Assembly (NCBI GenBank): GCA_028280485.1
Contig: JANQLS010000175.1
Location: 1 to 64,000, forward strand
DNA from: Planctomycetota bacterium
GTDB taxonomy: Bacteria > Planctomycetota > UBA8108 > JACQVS01
Length of the DNA stretch: 64,000 nucleotides
Direction: 5' to 3'
The position numbers were made by a program, and so were the translations under genes. This document shows, one piece after another, positions 1-9,489 of this stretch. The notes below the pieces were generated by a model, which saw nothing but the letters and a program-made list of their open reading frames with translations, did no database searches and had not been told where the DNA came from. Each line of letters opens with the position of its first letter. The first letter of the stretch is position 1.

Positions 1-399
1 TTTATTCGATATAAATGATTTTGAACAAACGATGGACTTGGGTGATCCGAAATTAATACTAATAGTTTTTGTATTCTCAAGATTCCGGTTAGCAATCGCT
101 CTCGCTACGCCTAATGTCGTTAAGCGTTGTTCTGCGAATCCATCCCTAAACCCTCGTTTACACTTCGGGCTTGAAATGTGAGCCGGGATGGTAGTAGGCA
201 CACGCTGTGTGCCGTCCTGACATATATTTTATTCGATATAAATGATTTTGAACAAACGATGGACTTGGGTGATCCGAAATTAATACTAATAGTTTTTGTA
301 TTCTCAAGATTCTGGTTAGCAATCGCTCTCGCTACGCCTAATGTCGTTAAGCGTTGTTCTACGAATCCATCCCTAAATCCTCGTTTACGCTGCGTGCTT
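1..399. repeat. 227-bp unit in two tandem copies
   Basis: Bases 1-172 and 228-399 align without gaps at an offset of 227, with six mismatches by eye (positions 88, 134, 151, 162, 165 and 168 of the first copy). The first copy may continue left of the window. Near the end of each copy is a degenerate form of the CCTCG...TTCGGGCTT sequence that forms the long inverted repeats elsewhere in the window. The 5' part of a weak forward reading frame (178-480) lies in this DNA, so it is not called a gene. No function is visible. Confidence 0.85.
191..214 (+). repeat. GTAG-headed palindrome (REP-like), AGGCACAC type
   Basis: The pentamer GTAGT (191-195) is followed by a 19-base near-palindrome: stem GGCACAC/GTGTGCC around the loop GCT. 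The same element occurs in inverted orientation at 62333-62356. It sits between the two copies of the 227-bp unit. Confidence 0.75.
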
Positions 400-439
400 G
401 GAATTCAATGGGTACTTATATTTATTGCGCGTGCTATAC

Positions 440-463
440 CGGCTCACGGGGTGAGCCGACTAC
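440..463 (-). repeat. GTAG-headed palindrome (REP-like), CGGCTCAC type
   Basis: On the minus strand GTAGT (463-459) leads into an 8-bp stem CGGCTCAC/GTGAGCCG with a CCC loop (458-440). The head begins at the last base of the TAG stop codon of the cytochrome-dehydrogenase gene at 463-4362, so the hairpin follows the stop directly. An identical palindrome is at 62215-62233 and a stem variant is at 42332-42350. Confidence 0.8.
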
Positions 464-3400
464 TATGCCCCCAAACCTGATAAATACTTCAGTAGGTCGT
501 AAACCTGCTGGTCGGTCAGAGTGGTGGTGATCCCTTCGGGCATCGAGCTCCCAGCTTTGGTTTTACTTAGGATCTTATTTTTTGGGATTTCGAAGAGAGT
601 GTCGCTTTCTAATTCGCGCAATACCGTATCGCCGCTTTTTTCTGTTTTTCTTGAGGTCCGTTCATAGCCCTGATGAATCGTTCCATCGTTCGTGATGACT
701 TTGATGAGAGTGTAGCCTTCTTTCACTTGACGATTCGGCCAAAGGAGCTCTTCCGTAATTCTATCGATAGCTAAGGTCGTTCCAATCGAGGTGAGTTCGG
801 GTCCTACCATTCCGCCACGATTCCCTACCTTATGACAGGTAAGGCAGCTCGCTTCTGAGTTCTCAAAGATCAATTTTCCTCGTAGAGCGTTTCCCAATTT
901 TTTTGAATTATTAACGACTGAGTTCAAGTACTTCGAGTTGAATTTAGGAACGGGTTTCGAAAGGCCGATGCGCTTGATAAGAGCTGATACTAAGTGTTTA
1001 TCACTTCGCCCAATGGAATAAACCGATTTTAATAGGCTCTCCGAGTCAGCTTTAGAAAGTTGGGATGTCTCGATGGCGTGAGATAAAACTGTAGCTCCTG
1101 AATTTTTATTGAGTAAAGCCGTTACCAACAATTGGTGGGTGAATGATCGATCTTCTTTACTTGAAATTCGTTTTAAAAAAGCCGCCGTTTGGATTTTTGC
1201 CAACTCTTCATCGAAATTTAGGAGGAGAGCCAGTGCATGAACCCGAACTTCTTCAGGAATGGGCTTCGTCTGATTTTTGAGGATATGAAGGTAAAGTTTC
1301 TTTGCTTGGATGGGTTGCAAATGAGCGACAGCCTTTAATGCGCTGATCGTTAATTGCGAGTTAGAATTCGGGTCGAATGCGATTTTGAACACTCCACCCG
1401 ACAGCGATTTCACTTTCCACGCACCGATCAATCGTAAAGCCTCTTGCTGAATTGAGATGTTTTTTGAGGAGAGTAGATTTTTCAGGTAGGGAGTAAAATC
1501 CTCAGAGAAAGGAATTTCTCTCGCTTGAACTGATCGAAGGACTAACTGGAGAGCTTTCGAATGAAAAAATTCATCCAATGTTCCATCCTGAGTGAAAAGC
1601 GTTGAGTCCAATCCGTAGGGAATAAGTTCCTCAGGTTTTCCAAAATTTAAAATTCCAGCGATGGCTTGAAGCCGAGAATTTTGATCCATTTCAGAATCAC
1701 GGGCGATGCCCCTTAAGTTCTTGACTAAATCGCGATCACCGACGCGAGTTAAAATCTCACCCAAATGGCGGGGAGAAGAAAATTGAAGCTCTCCCTTTTT
1801 CAATGCCGGTTTCCAGTAAGGGCGATTCTGGTAAACGGCTTGAGTGAAGGCGTAATCGAGCCAGCCGTCCATTTTGGAATCCGTGATTTTCGCCAGGGCC
1901 GTCACCGCTTGTGGCGATGGAATGATCGCTAAAGCTAATGCCGCTTCTAAGCGAACTTGGGGATGAGGATCTTGAGCGCTTATTTCTAATCGGTAAAGAG
2001 CGTCTGTCATTCGATCGTGCCAGCGTCCGGCGACTCGAGTGGCGTAGGCCCGAGCTCGGTAATCTTTGGCTTTTAGTAATTGGTATAAAACTTTAGGATC
2101 GGCGATTTCAATCGTTTCGTAGGCTCCTAGAGCTTCGTAGAGATGATGCTCATAATCAGCATGCTTTTTATCTAAACCAGCGACCCATTTCTCGATTTCC
2201 TTGGCTACTAGAATGGCTGGGCGAACGGTTAATGCCCTCTTAGCTTGATTCCGAGTCCAACGATCTTTTGCTTTGAGGCTATTTAAAACTTCAGAAGTCT
2301 TCGCCTTTGTCAATCGAGGCGATTTAAGGATGGGGCGGTCGCTTGATACCCGCCAGATTCTACCGTGAGCTTTATCCCTCGTGGGCACTCGGTAAGCATC
2401 GTCTTGATGGCAAATAATGGGGTTATACCAATCGACAACATAAAGCGCTCCGTCTGGACCCATCTTCACATCGACGGGTCGGAAATTACGATGGGACGAA
2501 GTTAAAATGGGTTCTTTCCAGTGAAGTTTAAATCCGGAACCGTGGGAGACGACTTCAAATCGTTTAATTCGATTCGCTTTAAAATCACCGAGCGCGAAGT
2601 GGCCTCGCAGGGATTCCGGTAAATGTTCCCCGTCGACATGTCCGATGCCACAGTAACCACCGGGATTTCCAATTCGACCCAATCGCTTTTTGTGTTTGGA
2701 CGGAATGAGCCCAGGAGTTAGATAAGTAACTCCGCCGGCTCCATCAATACTAAAGATCTGCCCCCAATCATCGAATTCTACTCCCCAGGGATTTCCGGGG
2801 CCCATGAAGTCGTCGAGTAAGGGAAGCAATTGCAGGCGTTTGGGGCGTAGTTGGTAGAAACCCGCTTGGAAGAGATCACTATTTCCCCACGGGGTTTCTA
2901 CTCGAGATTCGATACCATCCCCTTGCCCAAAGAAGAGCTCTCCGCCGGGAGACCAAATGAAGGAATTGATCGTCTGGTGACTGTCGCCATTTCCGAAGCC
3001 GCTTAGAATAAGTTTTCGAAGGTCAGCTTTGCCATCGCCATCGGTGTCTTTAAAGAATAAAAGCTCAGTACCTTGACCGATATACACTCCACCATCCCCG
3101 AGTTCGATTCCGGTAGGGATGTTCAATCCTTCAACGAAAACGGTCGACTTATCAGCTCTCCCATCCCAGTTGGTGTCTTCCAAAAGTATGACTTTATCGT
3201 TCGGAACATCGCCCGGCCAAACGTGGGGATAAGTGGTCGTCACGGTGACGTACATTCGACCATCCGGATCCCAACGAAGATTGAGAGGTGACGTTAAGCC
3301 TTCCTTTTCGGAGGCGAAGAGATTGACTTTGAGACCGGGGAGGGTTTTGAAAGCTTTGAGTTCTTTTTCTATATCAGCGTTCGGATCACCGTGAAGGACT

Positions 3401-4362
3401 TCAGGTTTTGGGCGGTTGTATCCAGGGTCTTTTTTTCCGTTGCTCGTTAAATGAATGCGTTCTTCTGCTTTTTTAATAAGAGGAACTAAGCGAGCCCATT
3501 CTTCCTGGAAAGGAATGTAATTTTTTCCCCCCTTAGTAAATTGTCTTTTCGAATCATCACCATAGAGAAGTTTGGTGTTTGCGGCTCTCCAGTAGTCATA
3601 CCATAGGCGATGTTTTTCTTGGACTTGGGGAATTAAACTTTTAAGGGCCTCCGGAGCTGGCTTTGAAAGCTTGAGCTGAGTTGCAATTTCTTGGGCGATA
3701 ATGGCTTGGTCGTCGGGTCGAACGTGGATGCCGTTGTCTTTGATATCTTCAGAAGATTGAGTGAAGAGGTCGACAAAGAGAAGCTTTCGTTTTTTAGCAA
3801 TCCTGCGGGTCGCTTCAACGTATGCGGCGAGACTTTCCTGGTGTTCAGTGACATCCGGAACTAACTCACTATTGGGCTTTTCAAACGGAGTGGGGGAGAT
3901 CAGAACGATCTCTCTCGTTTGTCGGCTCACCTGATCGAGGAGTCGATTGTATGCTTCGACAAACCGTGGGAGTTCATCTTTACCCTCCATCGATTCCATA
4001 AGCCCAAATTGAAGGATGGCTTTGGTTGTTTGGAATCGGTTGAGTTGTTTTATTAAATCACCGTAGGCTCCCTTGCGCCAACGATCGATGACCGTACCGA
4101 GGCGATAGACGGTATCGGCTTCCCATGAAAAATCGATGAATCGTGGCTTCTCTTTAGCAAAATGGAGAGTAATCAGCGATTCGAGGTCGCCGCTTTTTTG
4201 GAGGCGAACCATATTTGTTCCACCCAAGAAGGCGACGACGTCATCTTCAGTTATCGTAAATTTTTCTTGGGCAATCGCTGAATCGATTTGCCAGCTCGAG
4301 GAAAAAAGAAATGTTAAAAGGACGAAAGAAACTTTGAAAGGATTCATTTTTGAAAGGTTCAT
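463..4362 (-). CDS. SGNH-like / PVC-type dehydrogenase / HEAT / c-type cytochrome fusion protein
   Basis: This 1299-aa secreted protein has a hydrophobic signal peptide (about residues 9-31). An SGNH-like N-terminal domain (about 40-235) carries GGTNM at residues 47-51 where hydrolases have GDS, so the catalytic Ser appears to be missing; a C-terminal block GIHVRP is retained. A propeller of the PVC 'membrane-bound dehydrogenase' family spans about 335-700 (repeated DGDGKAD-like loops). HEAT-like helices follow (about 720-1130), then a small cytochrome domain with haem motif CLTCH near 1172-1176. It is the last gene of operon 1, 8 bp after the DUF1501 gene. The family is thought to be extracytoplasmic and redox-active; its substrate is unknown. 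The stop codon abuts a palindromic repeat. Confidence 0.9.
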   Translation of the reverse strand: MNLSKMNPFKVSFVLLTFLFSSSWQIDSAIAQEKFTITEDDVVAFLGGTNMVRLQKSGDLESLITLHFAKEKPRFIDFSWEADTVYRLGTVIDRWRKGAYGDLIKQLNRFQTTKAILQFGLMESMEGKDELPRFVEAYNRLLDQVSRQTREIVLISPTPFEKPNSELVPDVTEHQESLAAYVEATRRIAKKRKLLFVDLFTQSSEDIKDNGIHVRPDDQAIIAQEIATQLKLSKPAPEALKSLIPQVQEKHRLWYDYWRAANTKLLYGDDSKRQFTKGGKNYIPFQEEWARLVPLIKKAEERIHLTSNGKKDPGYNRPKPEVLHGDPNADIEKELKAFKTLPGLKVNLFASEKEGLTSPLNLRWDPDGRMYVTVTTTYPHVWPGDVPNDKVILLEDTNWDGRADKSTVFVEGLNIPTGIELGDGGVYIGQGTELLFFKDTDGDGKADLRKLILSGFGNGDSHQTINSFIWSPGGELFFGQGDGIESRVETPWGNSDLFQAGFYQLRPKRLQLLPLLDDFMGPGNPWGVEFDDWGQIFSIDGAGGVTYLTPGLIPSKHKKRLGRIGNPGGYCGIGHVDGEHLPESLRGHFALGDFKANRIKRFEVVSHGSGFKLHWKEPILTSSHRNFRPVDVKMGPDGALYVVDWYNPIICHQDDAYRVPTRDKAHGRIWRVSSDRPILKSPRLTKAKTSEVLNSLKAKDRWTRNQAKRALTVRPAILVAKEIEKWVAGLDKKHADYEHHLYEALGAYETIEIADPKVLYQLLKAKDYRARAYATRVAGRWHDRMTDALYRLEISAQDPHPQVRLEAALALAIIPSPQAVTALAKITDSKMDGWLDYAFTQAVYQNRPYWKPALKKGELQFSSPRHLGEILTRVGDRDLVKNLRGIARDSEMDQNSRLQAIAGILNFGKPEELIPYGLDSTLFTQDGTLDEFFHSKALQLVLRSVQAREIPFSEDFTPYLKNLLSSKNISIQQEALRLIGAWKVKSLSGGVFKIAFDPNSNSQLTISALKAVAHLQPIQAKKLYLHILKNQTKPIPEEVRVHALALLLNFDEELAKIQTAAFLKRISSKEDRSFTHQLLVTALLNKNSGATVLSHAIETSQLSKADSESLLKSVYSIGRSDKHLVSALIKRIGLSKPVPKFNSKYLNSVVNNSKKLGNALRGKLIFENSEASCLTCHKVGNRGGMVGPELTSIGTTLAIDRITEELLWPNRQVKEGYTLIKVITNDGTIHQGYERTSRKTEKSGDTVLRELESDTLFEIPKNKILSKTKAGSSMPEGITTTLTDQQVYDLLKYLSGLGA

Positions 4363-4370
4363 AAATGCTC

Positions 4371-5849
4371 TTATGCCAGTATCTCTTTTATTACGTGTCC
4401 CGCGACTCCCGTGAGACGGAAATCTCGGCCACCGTAAAGATAAGTTAGTTTCTCGTGATCGAATCCTAATAGGTGAAGAATCGTAGCGTGAAAGTCATTG
4501 ACGTGAACTTTATTCACGGCGGCTTTCAATCCGACTTCATCGGTTTCTCCGTAGCTCACTCCACCTTTAACTCCACCGCCTGCCATCCAAGTGGTGAAGG
4601 CATGAGGATTATGGTCTCTACCTGGTTTGGCCGACTTTTGAGCGACAGGAAGGCGGCCGAATTCTCCACCCCAGATAATTAGTGTTTCATCGAGTAAGCC
4701 GCGCTGTTTGAGGTCGGTCAACAAAGCTGAAATGGGTTGATCCGTTTCTTGAGCGAAGCCACTGTGGTTCCCCTTGATGTCATTGTGTCCATCCCAACTT
4801 CGCTGATTTTCCATGCCGCCCGAATAGATTTGGACGAAGCGGACTCCTCGTTCCACTAAGCGTCGGGCTCGAAGGCATTGTTCCGCGAAGTGTTTGGATT
4901 TTGGTTTATCCAATCCGTAGAGCTTTTTGATGTGTTCCGGTTCGTCTTTCACATCGAGAGTTTCAGGCGCTGCGGTTTGCATACGGTAAGCGAGTTCAAA
5001 ACTTTCGATTCGGGCTCCAAGCTCTTCTTCAAAAGAGCGAGTCTTAAAATCTTCTTGATTGAGTAGACTTAATAAATCGAGTTGCCGTCGTTGTTGTTGA
5101 GACGACATCTCTTTCGGGCGATTCAAGTTGTCGATAGGGTCACCCTTGGGGCGGAAGTGAGTTCCCTGGTAGACACTGGGAAGAAATCCGGCTCCCCAAT
5201 TTGCGGCGTGACCTTTTGGCAAACCTCGACCCAGTGGATCACTCATGACGACGAATGCAGGTAAATCTTCGCTGACGGCTCCCAAGCCGTAAGTGACCCA
5301 AGATCCAGTGCAGGGAAGCCCCATACGGGGCTCGCCACAGTTCATCATGAACAGAGCCGGGCTGTGATTGTTCGATTCAGTATGCCCGGAGTGAATGAAG
5401 GCCATGTCGTCGACATGTTGCGAGAGTTTTGGAAAGATAGAGGAAACCCATTTACCGCATTGACCGTGTTGTTTAAATTCGAAGGGACTCTTCATTAAGC
5501 CGCCGACGCTTCCAGCAAAAAAGCCCGTAAATCGATCGAAGCCTTCTAAGGTCTTCCCGTTTCGTTTGGCGAGTTCGGGTTTGTAGTCGAAGGTGTCAAC
5601 TTGGCTCGGGCCTCCGTTGATGAAGAGCCAAATCACCGCTTTGGCTTTTGCTTGAAAGTGAGGATTCTTAGGAGCGAGGGGTTTCACTCCACTTGAATTT
5701 CTTTCTCCTGCTAACAAGCCTTCTTGGTTGAGAAGGCTAATCAAACCGAGGGATCCGAGACCCATACCGCAACGTTGAAGCAGCTCACGGCGGTTTAAAG
5801 GAGTGCTTAGGGGATAACCGGGTTCTGAGTTGAACGATCTGAAAGTCAT
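4371..5849 (-). CDS. DUF1501 family protein, Tat-exported
   Basis: 492 aa. The N-terminus has a twin-arginine segment (NRRELLQRCGMG) followed by a hydrophobic stretch, which suggests folded export through Tat. The body shows DUF1501 landmarks: the INGGPSQVDTFDYKP region after the signal, LIIWGGEFGR in the second half, and HNPHAFTTWMAGGG followed by HATILHLLGFDHEKL near the C-terminus. DUF1501 belongs to the alkaline-phosphatase/sulfatase-like fold and has no agreed reaction. It is the middle gene of operon 1, with 8 bp on each side, and nearly always accompanies DUF1549/1553 proteins in Planctomycetota. Close relatives in this window are at 22096 and 60666. Confidence 0.92.
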   Translation of the reverse strand: MTFRSFNSEPGYPLSTPLNRRELLQRCGMGLGSLGLISLLNQEGLLAGERNSSGVKPLAPKNPHFQAKAKAVIWLFINGGPSQVDTFDYKPELAKRNGKTLEGFDRFTGFFAGSVGGLMKSPFEFKQHGQCGKWVSSIFPKLSQHVDDMAFIHSGHTESNNHSPALFMMNCGEPRMGLPCTGSWVTYGLGAVSEDLPAFVVMSDPLGRGLPKGHAANWGAGFLPSVYQGTHFRPKGDPIDNLNRPKEMSSQQQRRQLDLLSLLNQEDFKTRSFEEELGARIESFELAYRMQTAAPETLDVKDEPEHIKKLYGLDKPKSKHFAEQCLRARRLVERGVRFVQIYSGGMENQRSWDGHNDIKGNHSGFAQETDQPISALLTDLKQRGLLDETLIIWGGEFGRLPVAQKSAKPGRDHNPHAFTTWMAGGGVKGGVSYGETDEVGLKAAVNKVHVNDFHATILHLLGFDHEKLTYLYGGRDFRLTGVAGHVIKEILA

Positions 5850-5857
5850 TTTAGACT

Positions 5858-8740
5858 CTACCTAGAATAAATGAATTCGTTGAGACTGAACATCACTTGG
5901 GCGAAATCCATTAAGGCCAACAAGTGAGAATCTTTCTTTGAAGCTTTTTGGTAATCTTCCCGCTGTTTGAGAAGGAACTTCACGCTGTTCTTAAGTTCCG
6001 TCGGGCTGGGGGAACGATTGAGGCATCGACGGTAGGCTTCAATGATTTGCTGAGAGTGATCCTTCGATGAGTGTTGGATGAGCTTCTCGGCGAAACTCTT
6101 TGCGCTCTTTCGGATGTGAGGACTGTTCATAAAGAGTAAAGCTTGAGGCGCGATAACCGTCGAGGGGCGCTGGGCTTGGCTCACTAAGGGTTCGGGAGCA
6201 TCGAAGAGTTGCAAGCAAGGAATTAACTTGCTGCGTTTAATCTTAAAATAAATGCTTCGCCTCAAGGAATTTTCATTCAGTGTTCCTGGGCCGTACATCG
6301 TCTTATCCAACTGACCACTCACATTGAGGATACTGTCCCGGATCACTTCCGCTTCCAGTCGTCGAGAAGTCCAGCGACTCAATAAGCGGTTTTCGCGATC
6401 CTTTTCGAGAGTAGCAGTTTCAGCTTTCGAAGACTGTCGATAGGTTGCGCTCTCGACAATCAGTTTATGAATAGGTTTGAGCTTCCACTGATGGTCGATG
6501 AGTTTTTGCGCTAACCAATCGAGGAGTTCGGGATGGCTGGGGCGGCCCCCTAAGACTCCAAAGTCATTGGGAGTGTCGACGATTCCTCTTCCGAAATGAT
6601 GCTGCCAGAGGCGATTGACGATGACCCTCGCTACCAAATGACCGGCACCATCATCGATGTCGGTGATCCATTTCGCTAAGGAGTAGCGACGAAAGGATGT
6701 TCTTGAATTGGAAGGCGGACTTACGATCCACGCTTGATCGGTTTTTCCATTTCGTTTCAGAATCGGTAGAAATTTTTGTTCCACGATGCCATTTTTTTGA
6801 TTCGGATCACCACGAGTGAGTAAGTAAGTGTTTTTATAAAAGTGGGGATAACCTCGACCGTCGGCATGATGGCGAATGGGGCGATGCCCTTCACTTGAAA
6901 CCATCACTTTGGTTTTGGGGGTTTGTGGTTTTTTACTTAGATGGTTTTGAAGATCGCTGTTCAGTTTTTGCCAGGACCGATCGAAAGATTTGTAGAGCTG
7001 ACTCAAGCGTTGAAGAGTTTTTCTGTCGAGGGCGTTGATATCTTTTGCTTGAATAATTTCTTTATGAATTTGATCGAGATTGATTTCTCGTGGGTCACCT
7101 TCGATCGCTACCGGTCGAGGCGCGGATGTGATAGAGAATCGAGGTCGCCCGATCGCGTGTTGGGTGTTGGTGAAAAAATCGAGTTCAAAAATCAACCGGG
7201 AGCCGTCAGGATGGCCGATGGGTTTTTCAAACTCAAAAACGATCGCGTGATCTTTTCCAAATTGAGGGTCGACGGCCCAGCCACTGGTGCGTTTGTTTTT
7301 ATCGATCGAACTTTTGGCTGAGAGTCCCCCTTTGTTTTGTTCGAAGGTGGCTTTAGCGTCAACCAATTTAACTGAGATTCGTTTCCCCTTTTCTGATAGG
7401 GGCTGAATGAAGATTCGAATATCACTTAAGGAGAAATTTCCGTTAGAAGCGCGTCCAGGACCCTTGCGAGCTAAAGGATTGTCCGCCAGCGCTTCAACTT
7501 TAATAGCCGTGAGTTGATCTCGATGAATTTCTGATTCGATGAGCCAGCGATCATGATTAGGATTCTTACCTCCAACTCGATAACTCCCATCATTGAGTTT
7601 GTTAAAGGTTGCGCCTTCGAGTGACTGAAGCTTCGTTGGCCTCAGAAGTTGCCAGCCGATTTTCTCTTTGAGATTGGGATTCGCCTTCGAAGAAATTTTT
7701 GATTTAGCCTCCTCTAAATATCCCGAAGCGTATTTAAGGAAACTTTTTGGAAGCTTCTTTTCTTCGTAGGTCTTCAACTGTTTGGAGAGGAGAGTGTGAG
7801 ATTGGGTCCAGACAGCTAATTTCTGATCGAATTCTTTAGACTTCAAGGAAACATCGATTTCACTTCGAATCGTCGTGGTGAAGGTCGAAGCTAATTGATA
7901 GTAGTCTTTACTTGAGATGGGATCGGATTTATGGTCGTGGCAGCGAGCGCAACCCACCGTTAATCCCATGAACGCCATGCTCATCGTTTGCGTCATATCG
8001 TCGAGCTCATCGTAACGAGCCGATTCGAATTCTTTTTCGGTGAGCTGAGTGGGGAAGACCCCTGAACCTAAAAAGCCAGTGGCCATCAAGGCCAAAGGTT
8101 CAGCCGGGGCAATTTCATCTCCAGCGATCTGCCAGCGAACGAATTGATCGTAAGGCATGTCTTGGTTGAAGGCTTTGATGACGAAGTCGCGATAGTGGTA
8201 GGCGTAAGGTCGGTCGTAATCCTGTTCAAAGCCGTGACTCTCCGCAAAGCGAGCCACATCGAGCCAGTGCCTAGCCCAACGTTCTCCAAATTCTGGATTA
8301 TTTAAAAGCTTATCTACAGTTTTAGAATAGAGATCTTCGTTGTTCTCTTTTGTAAAGCGTTGAACCGTTCCGAACTCTGGGGGAGATCCGATGAGGTCAA
8401 AATAGAGTCTTCGAAGCAGTTCACGGGGGGAGGCTTCTTTTGAGGGTTTTAGTTTCGCTTGTTCTAGATGCTTTAAAATGAATCGATCGATATCGTTTTT
8501 GATCCATTGTGGGTTGCTGACCTTCGGAGGTGTGACCTTCATCAAGGGTTTTAGCGACCAAAGCTTGGATTGTCGAGCAGGTGAAGATTCCTTATTAACC
8601 GGAGCTTTCACCTGCCCCTCTTCTGAAGAGACCGAGCTCAAAAATCCCGATGAAAACATTCCCAAGACCAGCAAAAAGACAGCGGAATAGTAGGAGACAT
8701 TTAGGGAACTCTTGAGGGATAAATACGTATTTTTTCTCAT
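5858..8740 (-). CDS. DUF1549/DUF1553 (PSCyt2-PSD1) protein lacking the N-terminal cytochrome domain
   Basis: 960 aa, first gene of operon 1. The signal peptide spans about residues 17-39. DUF1549 starts near residue 80 (NDIDRFILKHLEQ; RLYFDLIGSPP) and contains a CxxCH-type motif, CARCHDHKSDP. An insert of about 200 aa rich in beta structure follows. DUF1553 occupies the last third (VIVNRLWQHHFGRGIV; SHPELLDWLA; SATYRQSS; FMNSP). Unlike the two homologues in this window (23520 and 57456), it has no N-terminal PSCyt1 domain with a CFxCHG motif; the operon's third gene supplies a CLTCH cytochrome domain instead. Likely role: an extracytoplasmic redox or carbohydrate-modifying enzyme working with its DUF1501 partner; the chemistry is unknown. 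Confidence 0.92.
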   Translation of the reverse strand: MRKNTYLSLKSSLNVSYYSAVFLLVLGMFSSGFLSSVSSEEGQVKAPVNKESSPARQSKLWSLKPLMKVTPPKVSNPQWIKNDIDRFILKHLEQAKLKPSKEASPRELLRRLYFDLIGSPPEFGTVQRFTKENNEDLYSKTVDKLLNNPEFGERWARHWLDVARFAESHGFEQDYDRPYAYHYRDFVIKAFNQDMPYDQFVRWQIAGDEIAPAEPLALMATGFLGSGVFPTQLTEKEFESARYDELDDMTQTMSMAFMGLTVGCARCHDHKSDPISSKDYYQLASTFTTTIRSEIDVSLKSKEFDQKLAVWTQSHTLLSKQLKTYEEKKLPKSFLKYASGYLEEAKSKISSKANPNLKEKIGWQLLRPTKLQSLEGATFNKLNDGSYRVGGKNPNHDRWLIESEIHRDQLTAIKVEALADNPLARKGPGRASNGNFSLSDIRIFIQPLSEKGKRISVKLVDAKATFEQNKGGLSAKSSIDKNKRTSGWAVDPQFGKDHAIVFEFEKPIGHPDGSRLIFELDFFTNTQHAIGRPRFSITSAPRPVAIEGDPREINLDQIHKEIIQAKDINALDRKTLQRLSQLYKSFDRSWQKLNSDLQNHLSKKPQTPKTKVMVSSEGHRPIRHHADGRGYPHFYKNTYLLTRGDPNQKNGIVEQKFLPILKRNGKTDQAWIVSPPSNSRTSFRRYSLAKWITDIDDGAGHLVARVIVNRLWQHHFGRGIVDTPNDFGVLGGRPSHPELLDWLAQKLIDHQWKLKPIHKLIVESATYRQSSKAETATLEKDRENRLLSRWTSRRLEAEVIRDSILNVSGQLDKTMYGPGTLNENSLRRSIYFKIKRSKLIPCLQLFDAPEPLVSQAQRPSTVIAPQALLFMNSPHIRKSAKSFAEKLIQHSSKDHSQQIIEAYRRCLNRSPSPTELKNSVKFLLKQREDYQKASKKDSHLLALMDFAQVMFSLNEFIYSR

Positions 8741-9014
8741 TTTTGACTTCTGAGTTCTTCTTAGTTTCGTCGGTGTAAAAGAAATCGAGTGGACTTCTTT
8801 AAGCTGAATCTATGAAATGTATACAGAGAGAAATCTTTATTATTTAACTTTCTTTAGTTTACCTGAAATCCTAGGTAACTTGAATCGAGTCTGGGTGAAA
8901 TTATAGATTCAAAAAGAGTCTCTTTATTTTTTTATCTTAGTAATAATACAGTTCTCGGTCTTAAATTCAGGAATATAGGGGCCCTGTTGCTTATAAAGTT
9001 TCACGGAGACATTC

Positions 9015-9488
9015 ATGTCCAAAATCAGCATTCTATTTTTATTCCTGGGGATAACTTCGGGTTGTGCGGTTTTTCATCCACCTGATCGTCCGATCACTAA
9101 TTTCTTGGATGACCATCTTGCTCCCAAAAATGAGACAGCTCAAACTTTATTGATGCCGATCGCATTACCGGTCGGCTTTGTCTCACTCGTTGCCGATGCC
9201 GTGATTGTGAATCCGTTTAAGCAGATACCCGATGCGGTTAATATCGCCGAGAAACCCTTCACTGAAATCGATTACTATCCTTCAGTCGAAATTATTGTTT
9301 TTCCGATGCGAATCGTTACGAGTTTCGTCATGTTCGTCGGTGCAGAAATCACTCATTGTCTCTTCCCCATTCCTTCCTCAAAAGATTCTCCACCTCAGGG
9401 CGAAGAATCCAATGATCCAAATCAAATCGAGTCCGATGAAATTCAGGATTTAAATTTGGAAATCTCTGAGGAAAAGGAGGGCAATTGA
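9015..9488 (+). CDS. Small lipoprotein, first of three tandem paralogues
   Basis: 157 aa. The signal peptide ends in a lipobox, ITSGC, so the mature protein is probably lipid-anchored. A GGAGA motif 6 bases before the ATG supports the start. The core MPIALPVGFVSLVADAVIVNP is recognisable in the next two genes as a loosely conserved hydrophobic block of the form P-x-x-x-P-x-x-x-x-x-x-x-x-D followed by a proline. The tail is acidic and low-complexity. No known family was recognised. The gene starts a three-gene run (1-bp gap, then a 4-bp overlap), almost certainly one transcript. Confidence 0.85.
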   Translation: MSKISILFLFLGITSGCAVFHPPDRPITNFLDDHLAPKNETAQTLLMPIALPVGFVSLVADAVIVNPFKQIPDAVNIAEKPFTEIDYYPSVEIIVFPMRIVTSFVMFVGAEITHCLFPIPSSKDSPPQGEESNDPNQIESDEIQDLNLEISEEKEGN

Positions 9489-9489
9489 G

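Noticed and set aside
178-480. Forward frame of 100 codons at the left edge
   Set aside because: Its first two thirds are the repeated 227-bp unit and a palindrome, and the end overlaps the cytochrome-dehydrogenase 3' end; no family resemblance.
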